From Lingula anatina (Eukaryota > Brachiopoda > Lingulata > Lingulida > Lingulidae): DNA of 64,000 nt. The DNA is taken from the NCBI RefSeq assembly GCF_001039355.2, contig NW_019776148.1, positions 29,534-93,533 on the forward strand, read 5' to 3'. Of this stretch, positions 37,201 through 45,593 are shown piece by piece; within the stretch, counting starts at the first letter, position 1; the number at the start of each line of letters is the position of its first letter. The position numbers were made by a program, and so were the translations under genes. Below the pieces are notes generated by a model. It was not told the DNA's origin and searched no databases. It was given only the letters and a program-made list of their open reading frames with translations.

Positions 37201-38135
37201 AACCACTACTCTTTTTAAATTTTATACCACTTTCCGAAATTCAGTTCTTGGCCTGTGAAACAGGAATGGAAGTCCGCTAGGAACCGTAGTCCGCTTCCCA
37301 TAATTTTGCACAGGTGACATTCGCCCCATATACTGACCCCAATATTCCAACTAACCCTAACCTGTACTAATCATATTGGAGCCCGGACTTCCATTCATGT
37401 TACACCAAAAAAAGGACCAGATCTTTATCAAGATTTGATCTAGCTTCTGCCGACGTTTTTTCGCCATTTGTCTTTCGCCATTAGTCTGAATGACTTCTTG
37501 TGACATACATTATTTTCAGACTTATTAGTTTTTTTTAAGTACTAACACTTTGTGAGAGACACCACGTCTTGATCTATCGTCTGCAACGTCCGGCGTTGTG
37601 TAAGTGAAAGAAGAACCGACTAATCCGCATATGGTCTCCCCGCCTCCACGGATCCGCAGATCAAATATGGCCGACCCACTTGAATACTTGTTGCGTAATC
37701 CCCGCGGGGAATCTATTCAGTGTCTAATAGGGAATCAAGCGGCAAGCTTTTTAGTGGGTCGCCATATTTGATCCGTGGATGTGTTATTCCGCTGTTCTGT
37801 ATGCTCTCTAACACATACAACTCAGTGCACTGCGTTCCCTCGTTTGTACATTTGTCATACACAACACCTGGCGACATTGAAACGCACCTGCTGCTAACCG
37901 TCTTAATGATCAAAATACACGTGAAACATATGTAAATGACTTTAAATCACCATTTTATTCACTTTATAGTGACACTCACTGTTCACAGAACACTTACCTG
38001 CATGAACTTGTATAGTTTACAAAGTCCGTCCGTCCCGTGCCATATCACCGTCACTCTGTGGATTAGATCCGGCAAGACGTAAAACGCCGCCATGGACAGG
38101 TCTGAAATTAGGATTTAAGCAGATATAGATCATTT

Positions 38136-38169
<34 letters not shown>

Positions 38170-40573
38170 AAAGCTCAAACACACACACTCAAAAAAAAAA
38201 CTCTCTCATCTGCAAAACAAGTAGAATGGCTTGGAGAGAGGGACCGGGGTATTTGGCCTTCCAAACTATATAAATAGTGTCTAACACGTACAGTTCTGGG
38301 AATTTCAGATGTACATGTAGAAACATAATTACTTTTCTCTAAAAAGCGATGTTATCGATCCACAGTTCATATTTAATAACGTTTCCGAAGGAATTACAGG
38401 TATGTAAGAGATGAAATAATTACACAGCTTTCTGAATGTCTTTCACTGGGTTCCCATACCTAGATCGATCTAACAGGAAGTACTGAAGCTGCTAAACGTA
38501 AATTAATTACCCGCAAGCAGCTTTAGTATGCGTGTCATACATCTAAGCCACTTAAGTTGATAGAACGATCCCCGATAGGGACTGGGAATGTTCCCTTTAA
38601 CATGCCTGACAGCAATGGCTATTGCCAGAGAGGGAGATTCACGCGTCCTACCACCAAAACAAAAAATAAAATAAAACACGACCAAGGTTTGTTTATATTT
38701 ACATGGCACGTGATACATAGGGCTCATTCCCAATGAACATAGCGTTCCACGAAGATCGATCCAACTCCGCGGAGACTCTCACTAAATGCAATTAGAGTAA
38801 GAGGTCAACGCGCCTCCCCTTGTTTCCAACGTACTCGAATAATCTGTATTCTATTCAGTGGAGGTGTATAAGGGACCATTTCCACAGATATTTGGATCGA
38901 TCTATCTCCACGGGTAGTCTCAGTAAATTGCTATCTGCTATCGGCGAGGCCGAGCAAGAAAGTTAATTACCCCCCTAGCTGATTCGGTAGGCGTGACCGA
39001 CATTTTAGCCTCTTAAGCTGATAGCAATTTGGCGTGCATCCCCAGGGAGTTAGGTCGATCCAAATGGATCGATCTAAGCATGGGAACCCAGTCTTAATCT
39101 GTTAATGTGATTGCAATCAGCGGGAGTCCTCGCGGAGTTGAACTGGACTGCGTGGAAAGATGGTTACATTGGGAATGGACCCTAAGAATGGATCCCTACC
39201 AGGACACTACAGACTTGAAGCCCCGGGGGTTGGCAGCATACATTCACTGACGGTTACATGATTTCGCTAGGAGGCGGATGCCTTGCCAAATATAAAACAG
39301 TCACCATTTGTTTGAAGCAGAACTCTTTATCCATTCCTGCCCCACGCATATATTCATTGTAATCATTGTTTGTGATGGATAATGTGGAAAATCGTTATTT
39401 TCTAATATCAATTTTTTCTTAAGTTCTTATGTATATATTTCCCTCTTTGTTCAAAAGAGAAGTCAGATTTATATGCATTTGACTTTATTTCCTTAGCTTT
39501 GGGTCAAATAGCTCATCAGTCTTACTAATACAGCAGTTCCAATACAAGAGAAGTCAATGTATTGCTAGGCTTAGGAGTTGACATTCCATTACGCCAGTAA
39601 ATCGGATAAATATCTGATTAAGAAATAGAACGATATAGTGCCTGATGCAGAACACTGGCAAACTTCTGCAGTGCTGTCAAACCCGAGGAGTTAAAAAAGC
39701 TACATTGCGAGTCTAAACGCTCCGTTCCTGGCCTATACTTTGAGTGTGATTAAATGATGTCTACGAAAAGTGAGATGTTAAATTAATATGCTAGCCGGGA
39801 AGAAGATCCCCGGCTTGTGGTGATTTATTGATTGAAATGGTGCACTTAATGTCAACATACTTCCCACGTCTTCAACAGCAATGTGCAAATGAAAAGGAAA
39901 TCCCGGTGAGACAGAAATGGTGGCCTTATAAAATGAAGTCCGGGGACGTCCCCTATGGTTAGCACAGGCTACGGTTAACAGGAAATATAGTGCAAATATA
40001 CGATAAAATGAGGAACGACAATAGGTTTTCTTAGCGGACTGGATTTCCTTCCAAATTTAAACTCATTCAAGCTTCAGTATCTTTTAACGGTTGATTTATC
40101 CCTTTGAGGTTGCATAATTCAAACGCACGAAGAAGATTGTGCGTTAACCCTAAGAGTAGGTCTCTCGAGAGCGTATCCCTTTTGATTTTCTATAGGGTCC
40201 CACGTCATGTGGGAAAGATCGAGTCCCCTGTGTTACAGGTCCAGTACTAGTTTTCAATTGATGTGTCTTAGATTTTGACCCGTTTACGTCACGCTAACCC
40301 TAACCTGTATTAATTGCCATGGGACGCAGGCTATCTGTTACTACATCTGCAGTTCTTAACGCCGGCGACCGTTCTCACGATTTACTTTTTATTAAGAATC
40401 AGCATGTTATTGCTGAATTTCAAGAAAAAAAAAGAAACAAAAATATCGAGGTTCTTTTGAAAACCTATGGAAAAAATCATTGGCCATACTGGGTCACTAA
40501 ATTCACACGTTCAGAAAAATCTAACAGTTAAAATACTACTGGCCACGGACGTAGGAACAGCAACTAACATTAC

Positions 40574-40626
<53 letters not shown>

Positions 40627-43600
40627 CCCAAGGGAAACAGTATCACTGTAGAATAAGTTAATTGGGCCCTATCTTTTAGAAGAGAACATTTCCCCCTAAT
40701 ATCTGATGCAGGTTCCCACGGCGATGGGAAAGCCTTTCTGAACTAAAATGTATCAGCACACGGCAAGTTTCAGGGAAAGAATGCCAATCACGATGGAATT
40801 AGATGGGTATTCATCTGCCTGCAAACCCGTCATTTCAGCAAATAGCAAAAAAGCGTGAAATAATGATAGCAACTGAAGGAATGGCGACTCGGCGGTGTTC
40901 GCTAAATTGATGCGGCATGCACAATCTTTTCTTTGCCTGATATGCAAAGGCGTCTTTCGTTCTTGCAATAGGAAAAGCTGATGAAATAAAACGCCGGTGA
41001 TGAAGTCAACGTGCTCGAATTAGTGTTGATGTGAAGTGACGATGGAAAAAATGTAACAGACGCAACAGCAATGTGGAATTGCCCAGAATTAACTAAGAGA
41101 CCATTCCCAGAGACTATCGTACTTACTTTGGATCGAACTATCTCCAAGGGGATTCTCGCTTAATTGCAATAAACTAAGGCGGCTTAGATGTCTATCATGT
41201 CTACTGAAGCTGATCGGGGATAATTAACTATCGTTTAGCAGCTTTAGCAGGCGTGCCAGATGTCTAAGCCACTTAAGCTGAAAGCAATTCAGCGAGAAAC
41301 CCCGTGGAATTGGACGGAACCTGTTAGATCGATCTAGGGATGGAAATCCAGTCTAACTGTGGGTTCGTGAACACAGGAATAATCACCAGCCAATAAAGCA
41401 CACTTTGTTGTCTTCTTTATTTTCTTTCCCTGACGACAAATTGACAATGGCAGTTATATTGAGTCAAAATCGCACGAAAATTAATAAAGACTATATGTCA
41501 AGTGGCTATGGGACACTAATTAGAACCCTAATAATAACAGCAATTATGTAGCCTGATTATGTAGACGGACTTCTTAGAAAGGTTAACAGTGGGGCAGGTA
41601 AGGATATCCAATATTTCAAATTGGCAGTGGCAGTTATTGAATTCATATCCTGAAAACAACCCATTAATCCGATTTCAAATACCTTTAGAGCAGTTTTAAA
41701 TACAACTTTTCATATTTTTAATTTTTTTCTTTATTCCTGAGACAGGCTCCCTATAGATCGGACAAGGCAAATCATGAGATTAACTGGAAGATCCAGAATA
41801 TTAAAAAAAGTTTGTATGTTTTTCTTACGGTCACTTAAGGTCACTTACCAGCCAGCGCCAGATGGAGAACGAAGAAATTCATGCGAAGTCTCTTTCCGTT
41901 TCTGCGTTCTTGAATTACCGTCGCCAGCACCAATAGGTTCCCCACCGTAATAAGGCAAAACAGCACGGCCAAGAAGGTGATTTGTGCTACCTATCAATTG
42001 AAAATAAATCCCACGTACCATATAAGAAGTCAATTCTTCTGGTAAAACCTTTGGGTAAAAACGAAAAAAAATCTTGTAACAGAAAAACTTCCTGAATGTT
42101 TCCATACCAATGAGTTTACATAATCATGTTATAACACATGCAGCGATACCGTGTTTTCTTAACAAATATTTCTCACTCTCATTTCATGACAGCTTGATTG
42201 ATTTTCCTGTATTTTCCTGTTTTTGTATTTATGTATTTGGAGAGAATGTGGCCTCACGATCCCATGTGAATGCTTAGCCGACAGCGGTGGGAAACCAACA
42301 TTCCACTGAATACTACAGGGTATATATTGTGGGTAAGTAATGAGAACTCAACTGTAAGGATAGTGGAATTAACCGATTGTTTGCCAGCTTGCTTCTCTGT
42401 CTGTCTTCTTATAAGCCCATTCGTCTATCTATCTTTCTTAAAGATACATAAGAAGCGAGAGTAAATGCCCTGTAACTTAAAGCAATAATAACTCTTCGTT
42501 TCGGCCAAAAAATGAATTTTCCTGGAGTAAACAACAATTTTCCCATACTTACCAATGGTTATTGAATCCATTTTTACATTCAAAGTTAGTCCCTGGTTTT
42601 TTTCTAAAAAGTTTGGTTTTTTGTTAAAATCTCTTAAGAGATTTTAACAAAGTATAGACATCAATGGAGGTCACGTGGTCTAAAGACAAGTTCAAATATC
42701 AGAATAAAAGCTATAGCTGCTGTTTTTGTTGTAAAACAGAATATATTATATTTCTGTGAGTTATTCACAAGGTTTTTATTGTGAAATATAGGTCTCATAC
42801 AAAGAGTTATTATGCCTTTAAGTAAATTATGAGCACAAGTTTCTTGGGTAACACGAGTGAAGTCCACATAAAAAAGAAGACGGAGGAGAAGAAGAAATTT
42901 AATTAATCTCTCGGGCGGCAGTAAAACGGCTTTAAAACTGCACTTTCTTCAAAACCTTCGACGTAAAAGAGACCGTAAGATACAGAGAGTAGGTAGAACA
43001 CATCTGTGCCAATATCATTTTCGAGATTTAATAATATACATGTAACAGAACCCTTTGGCATTTTTTAAGTTATATTTTTCGAAACTAAAATATGTGGTGG
43101 CATTTTGTCGGATAGAGCGACAATAATTTGACATTTTCACTCGTGTTATATGGATCTTTAAGATATTTTTGCTTGCCCGTGATTGACGTTAAAACAAAAA
43201 AAAAATTTATGTTCAATTTCATATATTGAAGTAACTGAGATAAAACACGAAACTATGGACAGATTGTGAAAAAAATGATCATATTCTAAAATATTATCTA
43301 CGGTAGATAAGCCTCAAGTTTGAAATAGTGCTCAGCGGTGTGGGTTAATTCAGTTCGAGATGGCATCAAGCGACAGCTCTTGCGGATAACGGGGCTTCTC
43401 AACATTTGACTTAACCTTGTTTTGCGGATTCCCAGAAAATTGAACAGATTTTGAGAGATATATGTAGCGAATATGGCTTACATACAGTCCTTATCCCCTC
43501 CACTCCCCTTCCCAAATAAATTGCTACATTAACGACATATTCCGCAGAGTGTACGCGGCTTGGTTAGTTTGGAACCTCTTGTTTATGATATCTCGCGATC

Positions 43601-44489
43601 TAATGCCTCGTGTCTACTACATCTGTTAAGGAGAACAGGACTGATTTTTGCAAATGTCAGTGACAAGAACACTCAAGTTTTGTTAAGAAGTCCATGTCAA
43701 TATCTCTCTCGCGCTCGCTCTCTCTCTGCGTTACCCCCTCCTTACTCTCTGACCACGGGTGCGCTAGGAGTCTGGTACACAATTTTTGCCTCTCATAATT
43801 AAATTTTGTATACTAAATTTATAAGCCCCTGATATCAGAGGATGCTCCCCTTATCTCTCTCTCTCTCTCTCTAACGCACGCACACACACACACACACATA
43901 CACACACACACACACTTAATCCCTTGCAAAAAATTATACAAACACTGCCACAAAGAACAGCAGACTCAAAAAACATTGCCTCTGCCTATAGTGCATTTAT
44001 AATAGACTTTTATCCCGCTCTCTATGTTTTGCAACGAATAAGAGCCACCGCAGAATGTGTCGTGCGCTAAAATATCAAGAAATGTATCAAGTTTTCTAGC
44101 ACTGAAAATAGAAAAATGGTTACCATATGCTGAAAAATGAGGTTACTCTTTGGCGAGAAGAATATTTTCGGTGAAGTTGCCCCAATTAGGTCTTTGAGAT
44201 TTTCACGAAAATGCTGGCAAATTTAGTGATAGTATAAATGTCTTGAATGACAAAATTGCAAATACAGATTTGTAGATAAACAGATTAAATTTATAAAGGA
44301 ACAAATAAATAGAAAAATAATAATGTTTACGATACAATGCCCGTTATGTTATATGAAAAAGAAAGGCAATTGAAAGCGCACACGCACATACATACACGTG
44401 CACAAACGCACACACACTCATAAACACACACACACAAACACTCAAACACACACACAAGCACACACAAACGCACCCCCAACACACACATG

Positions 44490-44529
<40 letters not shown>

Positions 44530-44553
44530 CACAACACACACACACACACACAC

Positions 44554-44589
<36 letters not shown>

Positions 44590-44736
44590 CACGCACGCAA
44601 CAGCAGCAAACAACCTGATGCTAACCTGATGGAATTCATAAATTTCCAGCGTTCCATTGAATTGCTTACGGTCACCAATCGTCCGGTTATCTAAGGTCAC
44701 AGTCAAGTTTAAACTTTCGCTATAGTTAAAATTCAT
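23346..44736 (-). CDS. class A neuropeptide GPCR (NPSR/CCAP-receptor-like), nine recognised coding exons
   Basis: Exons in transcript order: 44736-44626, 41990-41849, 34728-34625, 32118-32025, 28549-28401, 27915-27755, 25236-25120, 24092-23915 and 23463-23346 (stop). The joined parts cover about 390 residues with all seven membrane segments. Diagnostic features are four N-terminal sequons, LALADLS in TM2, C112 and C188 (TM3/ECL2 disulfide pair), DRL in place of DRY at 136-138 followed by DAILCPMKF, TM6 KMTFVIVIAFLVCWSPYF, and TM7 SCAPLNGLLNPIIYGIF. These resemble NPSR and insect/mollusc CCAP receptors more than the related vasopressin receptors. Inferred plasma-membrane, G-protein-coupled peptide receptor. 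Phases agree at every junction except between 27,755 and 25,236. Exons 3 and 4 are present twice because of the duplication around the N at 35,029. Ligand unknown. Confidence 0.92.
23464..23914 (-). other. GPCR intron 8
   Basis: A 451-bp GT-AG intron between the TM7 exon and the tail exon. Nothing else recognised. Confidence 0.7.
23915..24092 (-). CDS. GPCR exon 8: end of TM6, ECL3, TM7
   Basis: Encodes FLVCWSPYFIF, the ECL3 region, FIQSCAPLNGLLNPIIYGIF (TM7 with NPxxY) and NTTACAQL. Acceptor CTTTTCAG and donor GTGAGT. The NPIIY and CWSPY motifs fix the strand and the frame. Confidence 0.95.
24240..24477. mobile_element. small inverted-repeat element, AGGGCTCATT ends
   Basis: It begins GGGCTCATTGG and ends AATGAGCCCT, with internal resemblance to 38,720-39,182 (TACTCGTATAATAACC, TCTGTATTCT). 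It is a non-autonomous DNA element inside GPCR intron 7. The left flank is TAA and the right flank GAA, so the target duplication is imperfect. Confidence 0.65.
24716..24870. repeat. (CT)n then GCGCAC-rich tract
   Basis: A short CT run at 24,716-24,734, and at about 24,800-24,850 alternating CACGCGCGCGCACGCGCG followed by CA repeats. This is one of the few GC-rich alternating tracts in the window. Confidence 0.8.
24887..25078. mobile_element. TWA-family MITE-like element in GPCR intron 7
   Basis: It starts ACCATTCCCAGACCCTATCG and ends ATGGGAACCGTGTC, with internal GATCTATCTCCAAGG and GCTAGATTGCAATC matching the copy at 41,097. Its target duplication is not clear. It lies just beside exon 7. 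Confidence 0.6.
25120..25236 (-). CDS. GPCR exon 7: third intracellular loop and start of TM6
   Basis: Encodes EDNLQRKSFLRHREC, then SSSGLVPHARMRAIK and MTFVIVI. It resembles the SRGL/IPRAKIK...KMTFVIV stretch of NPSR/CCAP receptors. Acceptor CTCTTTCAG, donor GTAGGT. Its last base and the next exon make the Ala of VIVIAFLVCW. At the 5' side it needs a one-base carry, while the upstream TM5 exon supplies two (see findings). Confidence 0.9.
25237..27754 (-). other. GPCR intron 6 (possibly split by a micro-exon)
   Basis: About 2.5 kb, AT-rich, with no confident exon. Two exon-like segments are discussed in the findings: 25,557-25,619 and 26,202-26,218. The plus-strand frame at 26,587-26,904 has no domain I recognise. 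Confidence 0.5.
27755..27915 (-). CDS. GPCR exon 6: TM5 and start of ICL3
   Basis: Encodes VYMVLNATAMLFIPAILIT, then CCYVLIGYKLWKKS (TM5 with its conserved Pro) and SSKKVRH at the start of ICL3. Acceptor TTCTTCGTTGCAG. The donor is CAG followed by GTACTT, a weak match, and it leaves two bases of an open codon. Confidence 0.9.
28261..28292. repeat. (CA)n microsatellite
   Basis: About 16 CA units in GPCR intron 5. Confidence 0.9.
28401..28549 (-). CDS. GPCR exon 5: TM4 and ECL2
   Basis: Encodes RRAVILVVTAWVMAAILATP (TM4 with its conserved Trp and Pro) and then ECL2 with ADGQMQC, whose Cys (residue 188) should pair with C112. Acceptor TTTTTATCAG, donor GTGAGA. Both phases match the neighbouring exons. 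Confidence 0.93.
28575..30195. mobile_element. long inverted-repeat (foldback-like) element in GPCR intron 4
   Basis: The left arm (about 28,575-29,135) and right arm (about 29,850-30,195) are imperfect reverse complements. Paired stretches include ATTAGGGTAGGGTTAA with the TTTACCCTACCCTATTATT end, GACAATTTTCAAAATGGCGG with GCCATTTTGAAAATTGTC, and GAAGAGCCAGA with TCTGGCTCTTC. The ~700-bp centre has no recognisable transposase. It is a decayed DNA transposon or foldback element, class unknown. Confidence 0.65.
30200..31665. other. GPCR intron 4, remainder
   Basis: No gene recognised. It includes a T-run at 31,144-31,170. The frame at 31,443-31,649 includes SLNPDLNP, faintly like a Tc1 SPDLNP motif, but too little for a call. 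Confidence 0.5.
32025..32118 (-). CDS. GPCR exon 4: TM3 with DRL motif (copy A)
   Basis: Encodes VLSAYGSTYIIVSMSIDRLD, then AILCPMKFITK. Acceptor TTTATAG, donor GTAAGT. The DRY tyrosine is Leu (codon CTG). Identical protein in copy B at 35,377-35,470. Confidence 0.93.
32480..33600. repeat. intronic repeat shared with 42,440-43,180
   Basis: Motifs such as AACCATTGGTTAGTATGGGA, CTCGTGACCTCCA, GATACATAAGAAGC and GTGGCATTT recur around 42,440-43,180, partly in reverse orientation. This suggests a diverged non-autonomous element. Its limits are uncertain and the same block recurs in copy B of the duplication. Confidence 0.4.
33761..33833 (+). tRNA. tRNA-Val (AAC), copy A
   Basis: 73 nt. The anticodon stem TCTGC/GCAGA encloses loop CTAACAC (anticodon AAC). 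T arm CCCGG/CCGGG with TTCGATC, D stem GTG/CAC, A box TAGCGGTTATC, B box GGTTCGATCCC and discriminator A. A T-run from about 33,840 would stop RNA polymerase III. The acceptor stem has one C3:A70 mismatch (GGCTCCG against CGGAACC). It lies in the GPCR intron between the TM2 and TM3 exons, on the opposite strand. Confidence 0.95.
33882..34033. mobile_element. small inverted-repeat element (CCGTAGTCCGC family), copy 1
   Basis: It starts TGTGAAACAGGAATGGAAGT and ends near CCATTCATGTTACACC, so the ends are imperfect inverted repeats. The core holds AACCGTAGTCCGCTTCCCAT and CTAACCCTAACCTGTA. Five other full or partial copies lie in the window (37,254; 47,715; 47,843; 53,980; 58,437). No coding sequence. 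Confidence 0.8.
34272..34412. repeat. palindromic element, CCACGGATC ends (copy A)
   Basis: CCACGGATCCGCAGATCAAATATGG at the left is answered by CCATATTTGATCCGTGG at the right, with CACTTGAATGCTTG and CAAGCTTTTTAGTG as further paired parts. The left arm is related to the motif in intron 2 of the four sulfotransferases. Copy B at about 37,646-37,783. Confidence 0.75.
34625..34728 (-). CDS. GPCR exon 3: TM2 end, ECL1, start of TM3 (copy A)
   Basis: Encodes LSMAAFYVLPDLIHRVTVIW, then HGTDGLCKLYKFMQ, with the TM3 disulfide Cys. Acceptor TCCTAATTTCAG, donor GTAAGT. Its first two bases complete the Asp of LALAD opened in exon 2. Confidence 0.93.
35029..35029. other. assembly gap base (N)
   Basis: The only N in the window. 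It sits exactly between the two copies of the ~3.37-kb block, so it marks a contig join. Confidence 0.98.
35377..35470 (-). CDS. GPCR exon 4, TM3 (copy B)
   Basis: Same 94-nt exon and splice sites as 32,025-32,118, with the same DRL motif. Probably the other allele rather than a second exon. Confidence 0.85.
37133..37205 (+). tRNA. tRNA-Val (AAC), copy B
   Basis: Same sequence as the tRNA at 33,761-33,833, C3:A70 mismatch included, followed by CTACTCTTTTT. Lies within block B and is probably the allelic copy. Confidence 0.93.
37254..37406. mobile_element. small inverted-repeat element (CCGTAGTCCGC family), copy 2
   Basis: Block-B counterpart of 33,882-34,033. Its right end reads GGACTTCCATTCATGTTACA, closer to the inverse of its left end. 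Confidence 0.8.
37998..38101 (-). CDS. GPCR exon 3, TM2-ECL1 (copy B)
   Basis: Same 104-nt exon and splice sites as 34,625-34,728. As it lies nearer the 5' exons and next to unique sequence, this copy joins directly to exon 2 at 41,849-41,990. Confidence 0.88.
38447..38602. mobile_element. TWA-family MITE-like element, short copy
   Basis: Starts TGGGTTCCCATACCTAGATC and ends GACTGGGAATGTTCCC, with GATCGATCTAAC and the GCTTTAGTATGCGTG core found in the sister copies. Target duplication not clear. Confidence 0.6.
38720..39182. mobile_element. inverted-repeat element (GGGCTCATTCCCAATG), interrupted
   Basis: The outer ends are GGGCTCATTCCCAATG and CATTGGGAATGGACCC, a clean ~16-bp terminal inverted repeat. 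The 223-bp element at 38,872-39,094 lies inside it. Without the insert it would be about 240 bp, the same size as the related copy at 24,240-24,477. Confidence 0.8.
38872..39094. mobile_element. nested PIF/Harbinger-type MITE (TWA-TSD family)
   Basis: Flanked on both sides by TAA. The left end is GGGACCATTTCCACAGAT, the right end CATGGGAACCCAGTCT. It carries GGATCGATCTATCTCCACGG and GTCGATCC/GGATCGATC motifs. It has inserted into another inverted-repeat element, giving a relative age. Confidence 0.85.
39186..41093. other. GPCR intron 2, middle part
   Basis: No gene recognised. It holds an (AAT)n microsatellite at 40,577-40,624 and a diverged CTAACCCTAACCTGTA fragment at about 40,270-40,320. 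Confidence 0.5.
40577..40624. repeat. (AAT)n microsatellite
   Basis: About 16 units of AAT. It explains the poly-Asn run in the overlapping plus-strand frame, which is not a gene. Confidence 0.95.
41097..41353. mobile_element. PIF/Harbinger-type MITE (TWA-TSD family), 257 bp
   Basis: Flanked by TAA on both sides. Left end GAGACCATTCCCAGAGACTA; the right end is GGAAATCCAGTC after TTAGATCGATCTAGGGATGG. Internal match to 24,887-25,078 (CTCCAAGGGGATTCTCGCT). Confidence 0.8.
41849..41990 (-). CDS. GPCR exon 2: TM1, ICL1, first half of TM2
   Basis: Encodes VAQITFLAVLFCLITVGNLL (TM1 with the conserved GN), VLATVIQERRNGKRLR and MNFFVLHLALA (TM2). Acceptor TCAATTGATAG, donor GTAAGT. Phase matches exon 1 (0) and exon 3 (1). 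Confidence 0.93.
41991..44625 (-). other. GPCR intron 1
   Basis: About 2.6 kb with no further exon recognised. It contains a repeat related to 32,480-33,600 at about 42,440-43,180, a CT/CA tract at 43,855-43,915 and the long CA tract listed separately. The 80-aa plus frame at 43,560-43,802 has no domain. Confidence 0.5.
44376..44600. repeat. long interrupted (CA)n tract beside exon 1
   Basis: About 220 bp of CA with sparse interruptions, occupying the first part of intron 1 and starting about 26 nt after the donor of GPCR exon 1 (as (GT)n in the sense strand). The long Cys/Val and His/Thr frames across it are artefacts of the repeat. Confidence 0.95.
44626..44736 (-). CDS. GPCR exon 1: extracellular N-terminus
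   Basis: 37 codons from ATG to CATCAG, then donor GTTAGC. Four N-glycosylation sequons (NYS, NLT, NRT, NGT) and no signal peptide, as is usual for class A receptors. An in-frame TGA lies 24 nt upstream of the ATG, which supports this start. It joins in phase 0 to exon 2, giving EFHQVAQITF, like the YETEQLTFLW start of CCAP receptors. Confidence 0.85.
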
Positions 44737-45544
44737 AGTCTTTTTTCCCCTCAGTGGTCAACCGGTGCACATTTGATCAAGCTTGAACGCAGGTCTGGTC
44801 AGCAATTACCGGCCAATGAAAGCCATCCTGGGATACTTATCAAAAGTTCTGTTTAACAGCTTGTAGGCAACAGCTTGTTGCTGTTCTCCGGCACAAGATG
44901 ACAGAAATCATACGCAGCGTCTGCTAAAGCGGCGAAACACCTGTGTTTTAACATTTAACTTCAAAACGATAATTATAATCACAATCGACTGCTTATGTTA
45001 CTTCCCATATCCATGAATATGGCCAACAGAGCAAAAATCTGCTTTTTAAAACGTTAAATAAAATGTAGAGATAAAATCCTCTATAACGTGTTTCAGGTAA
45101 CGATATGTCAAGATATCAGCTTTGTTATGGCTATCGTATCTGTTGGCCAAAGTATTTAAAGTCTATCGCTCACTGTTGCTAACTCCGTCATATCTGAAGC
45201 AGTTTAATAACTTTTATGGTTGTTCCGTAGGTGTTTCTTGCGTTATGAGTTCTGCTCGGGTATCGATTTATGCGGTAAAATACTAGGCATAATCATTCGT
45301 TTGCGAAGAGCGGCATCACCTGCCGTTACATCTACTTGGCGTTGTGCCGCCTGTCTATCATGTCGGTATATGTTAAGACACCGCTTATTATTATTGTGAG
45401 TTGGATCAGGCTTATTGGGATAGAGTGTGAAACAATGTCGCTCAGGAAAAATTGATGAATGTGGTGAACGAGTATAGTACACAGATATCCCTGTAGAGCA
45501 CTATGAAATTTGCTTGGTTTTTGTGACATACATTCCTTTTTCGT

Positions 45545-45593
<49 letters not shown>

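Larger units (their letters stand above)
35030..38406. repeat. duplicated block, copy B (right of the N)
   Basis: Starts CCATTTAGAATTC and carries on past GTATGTAAGA into unique sequence. Same order as copy A: TM3 exon, A/T-rich intron, tRNA-Val, palindromic element, TM2 exon, (CT)n. Small differences include a longer T-run at 36,497-36,520 and a longer CT tract at 38,137-38,168. Confidence 0.97.

Noticed and set aside
40467-40661. Poly-Asn open frame
   Set aside because: Produced by the (AAT)n microsatellite.
44327-44736. Long Cys/Val- and His/Thr-rich open frames on both strands
   Set aside because: They are translations of the CA repeat. Only 44,626-44,736 on the minus strand is a real exon.
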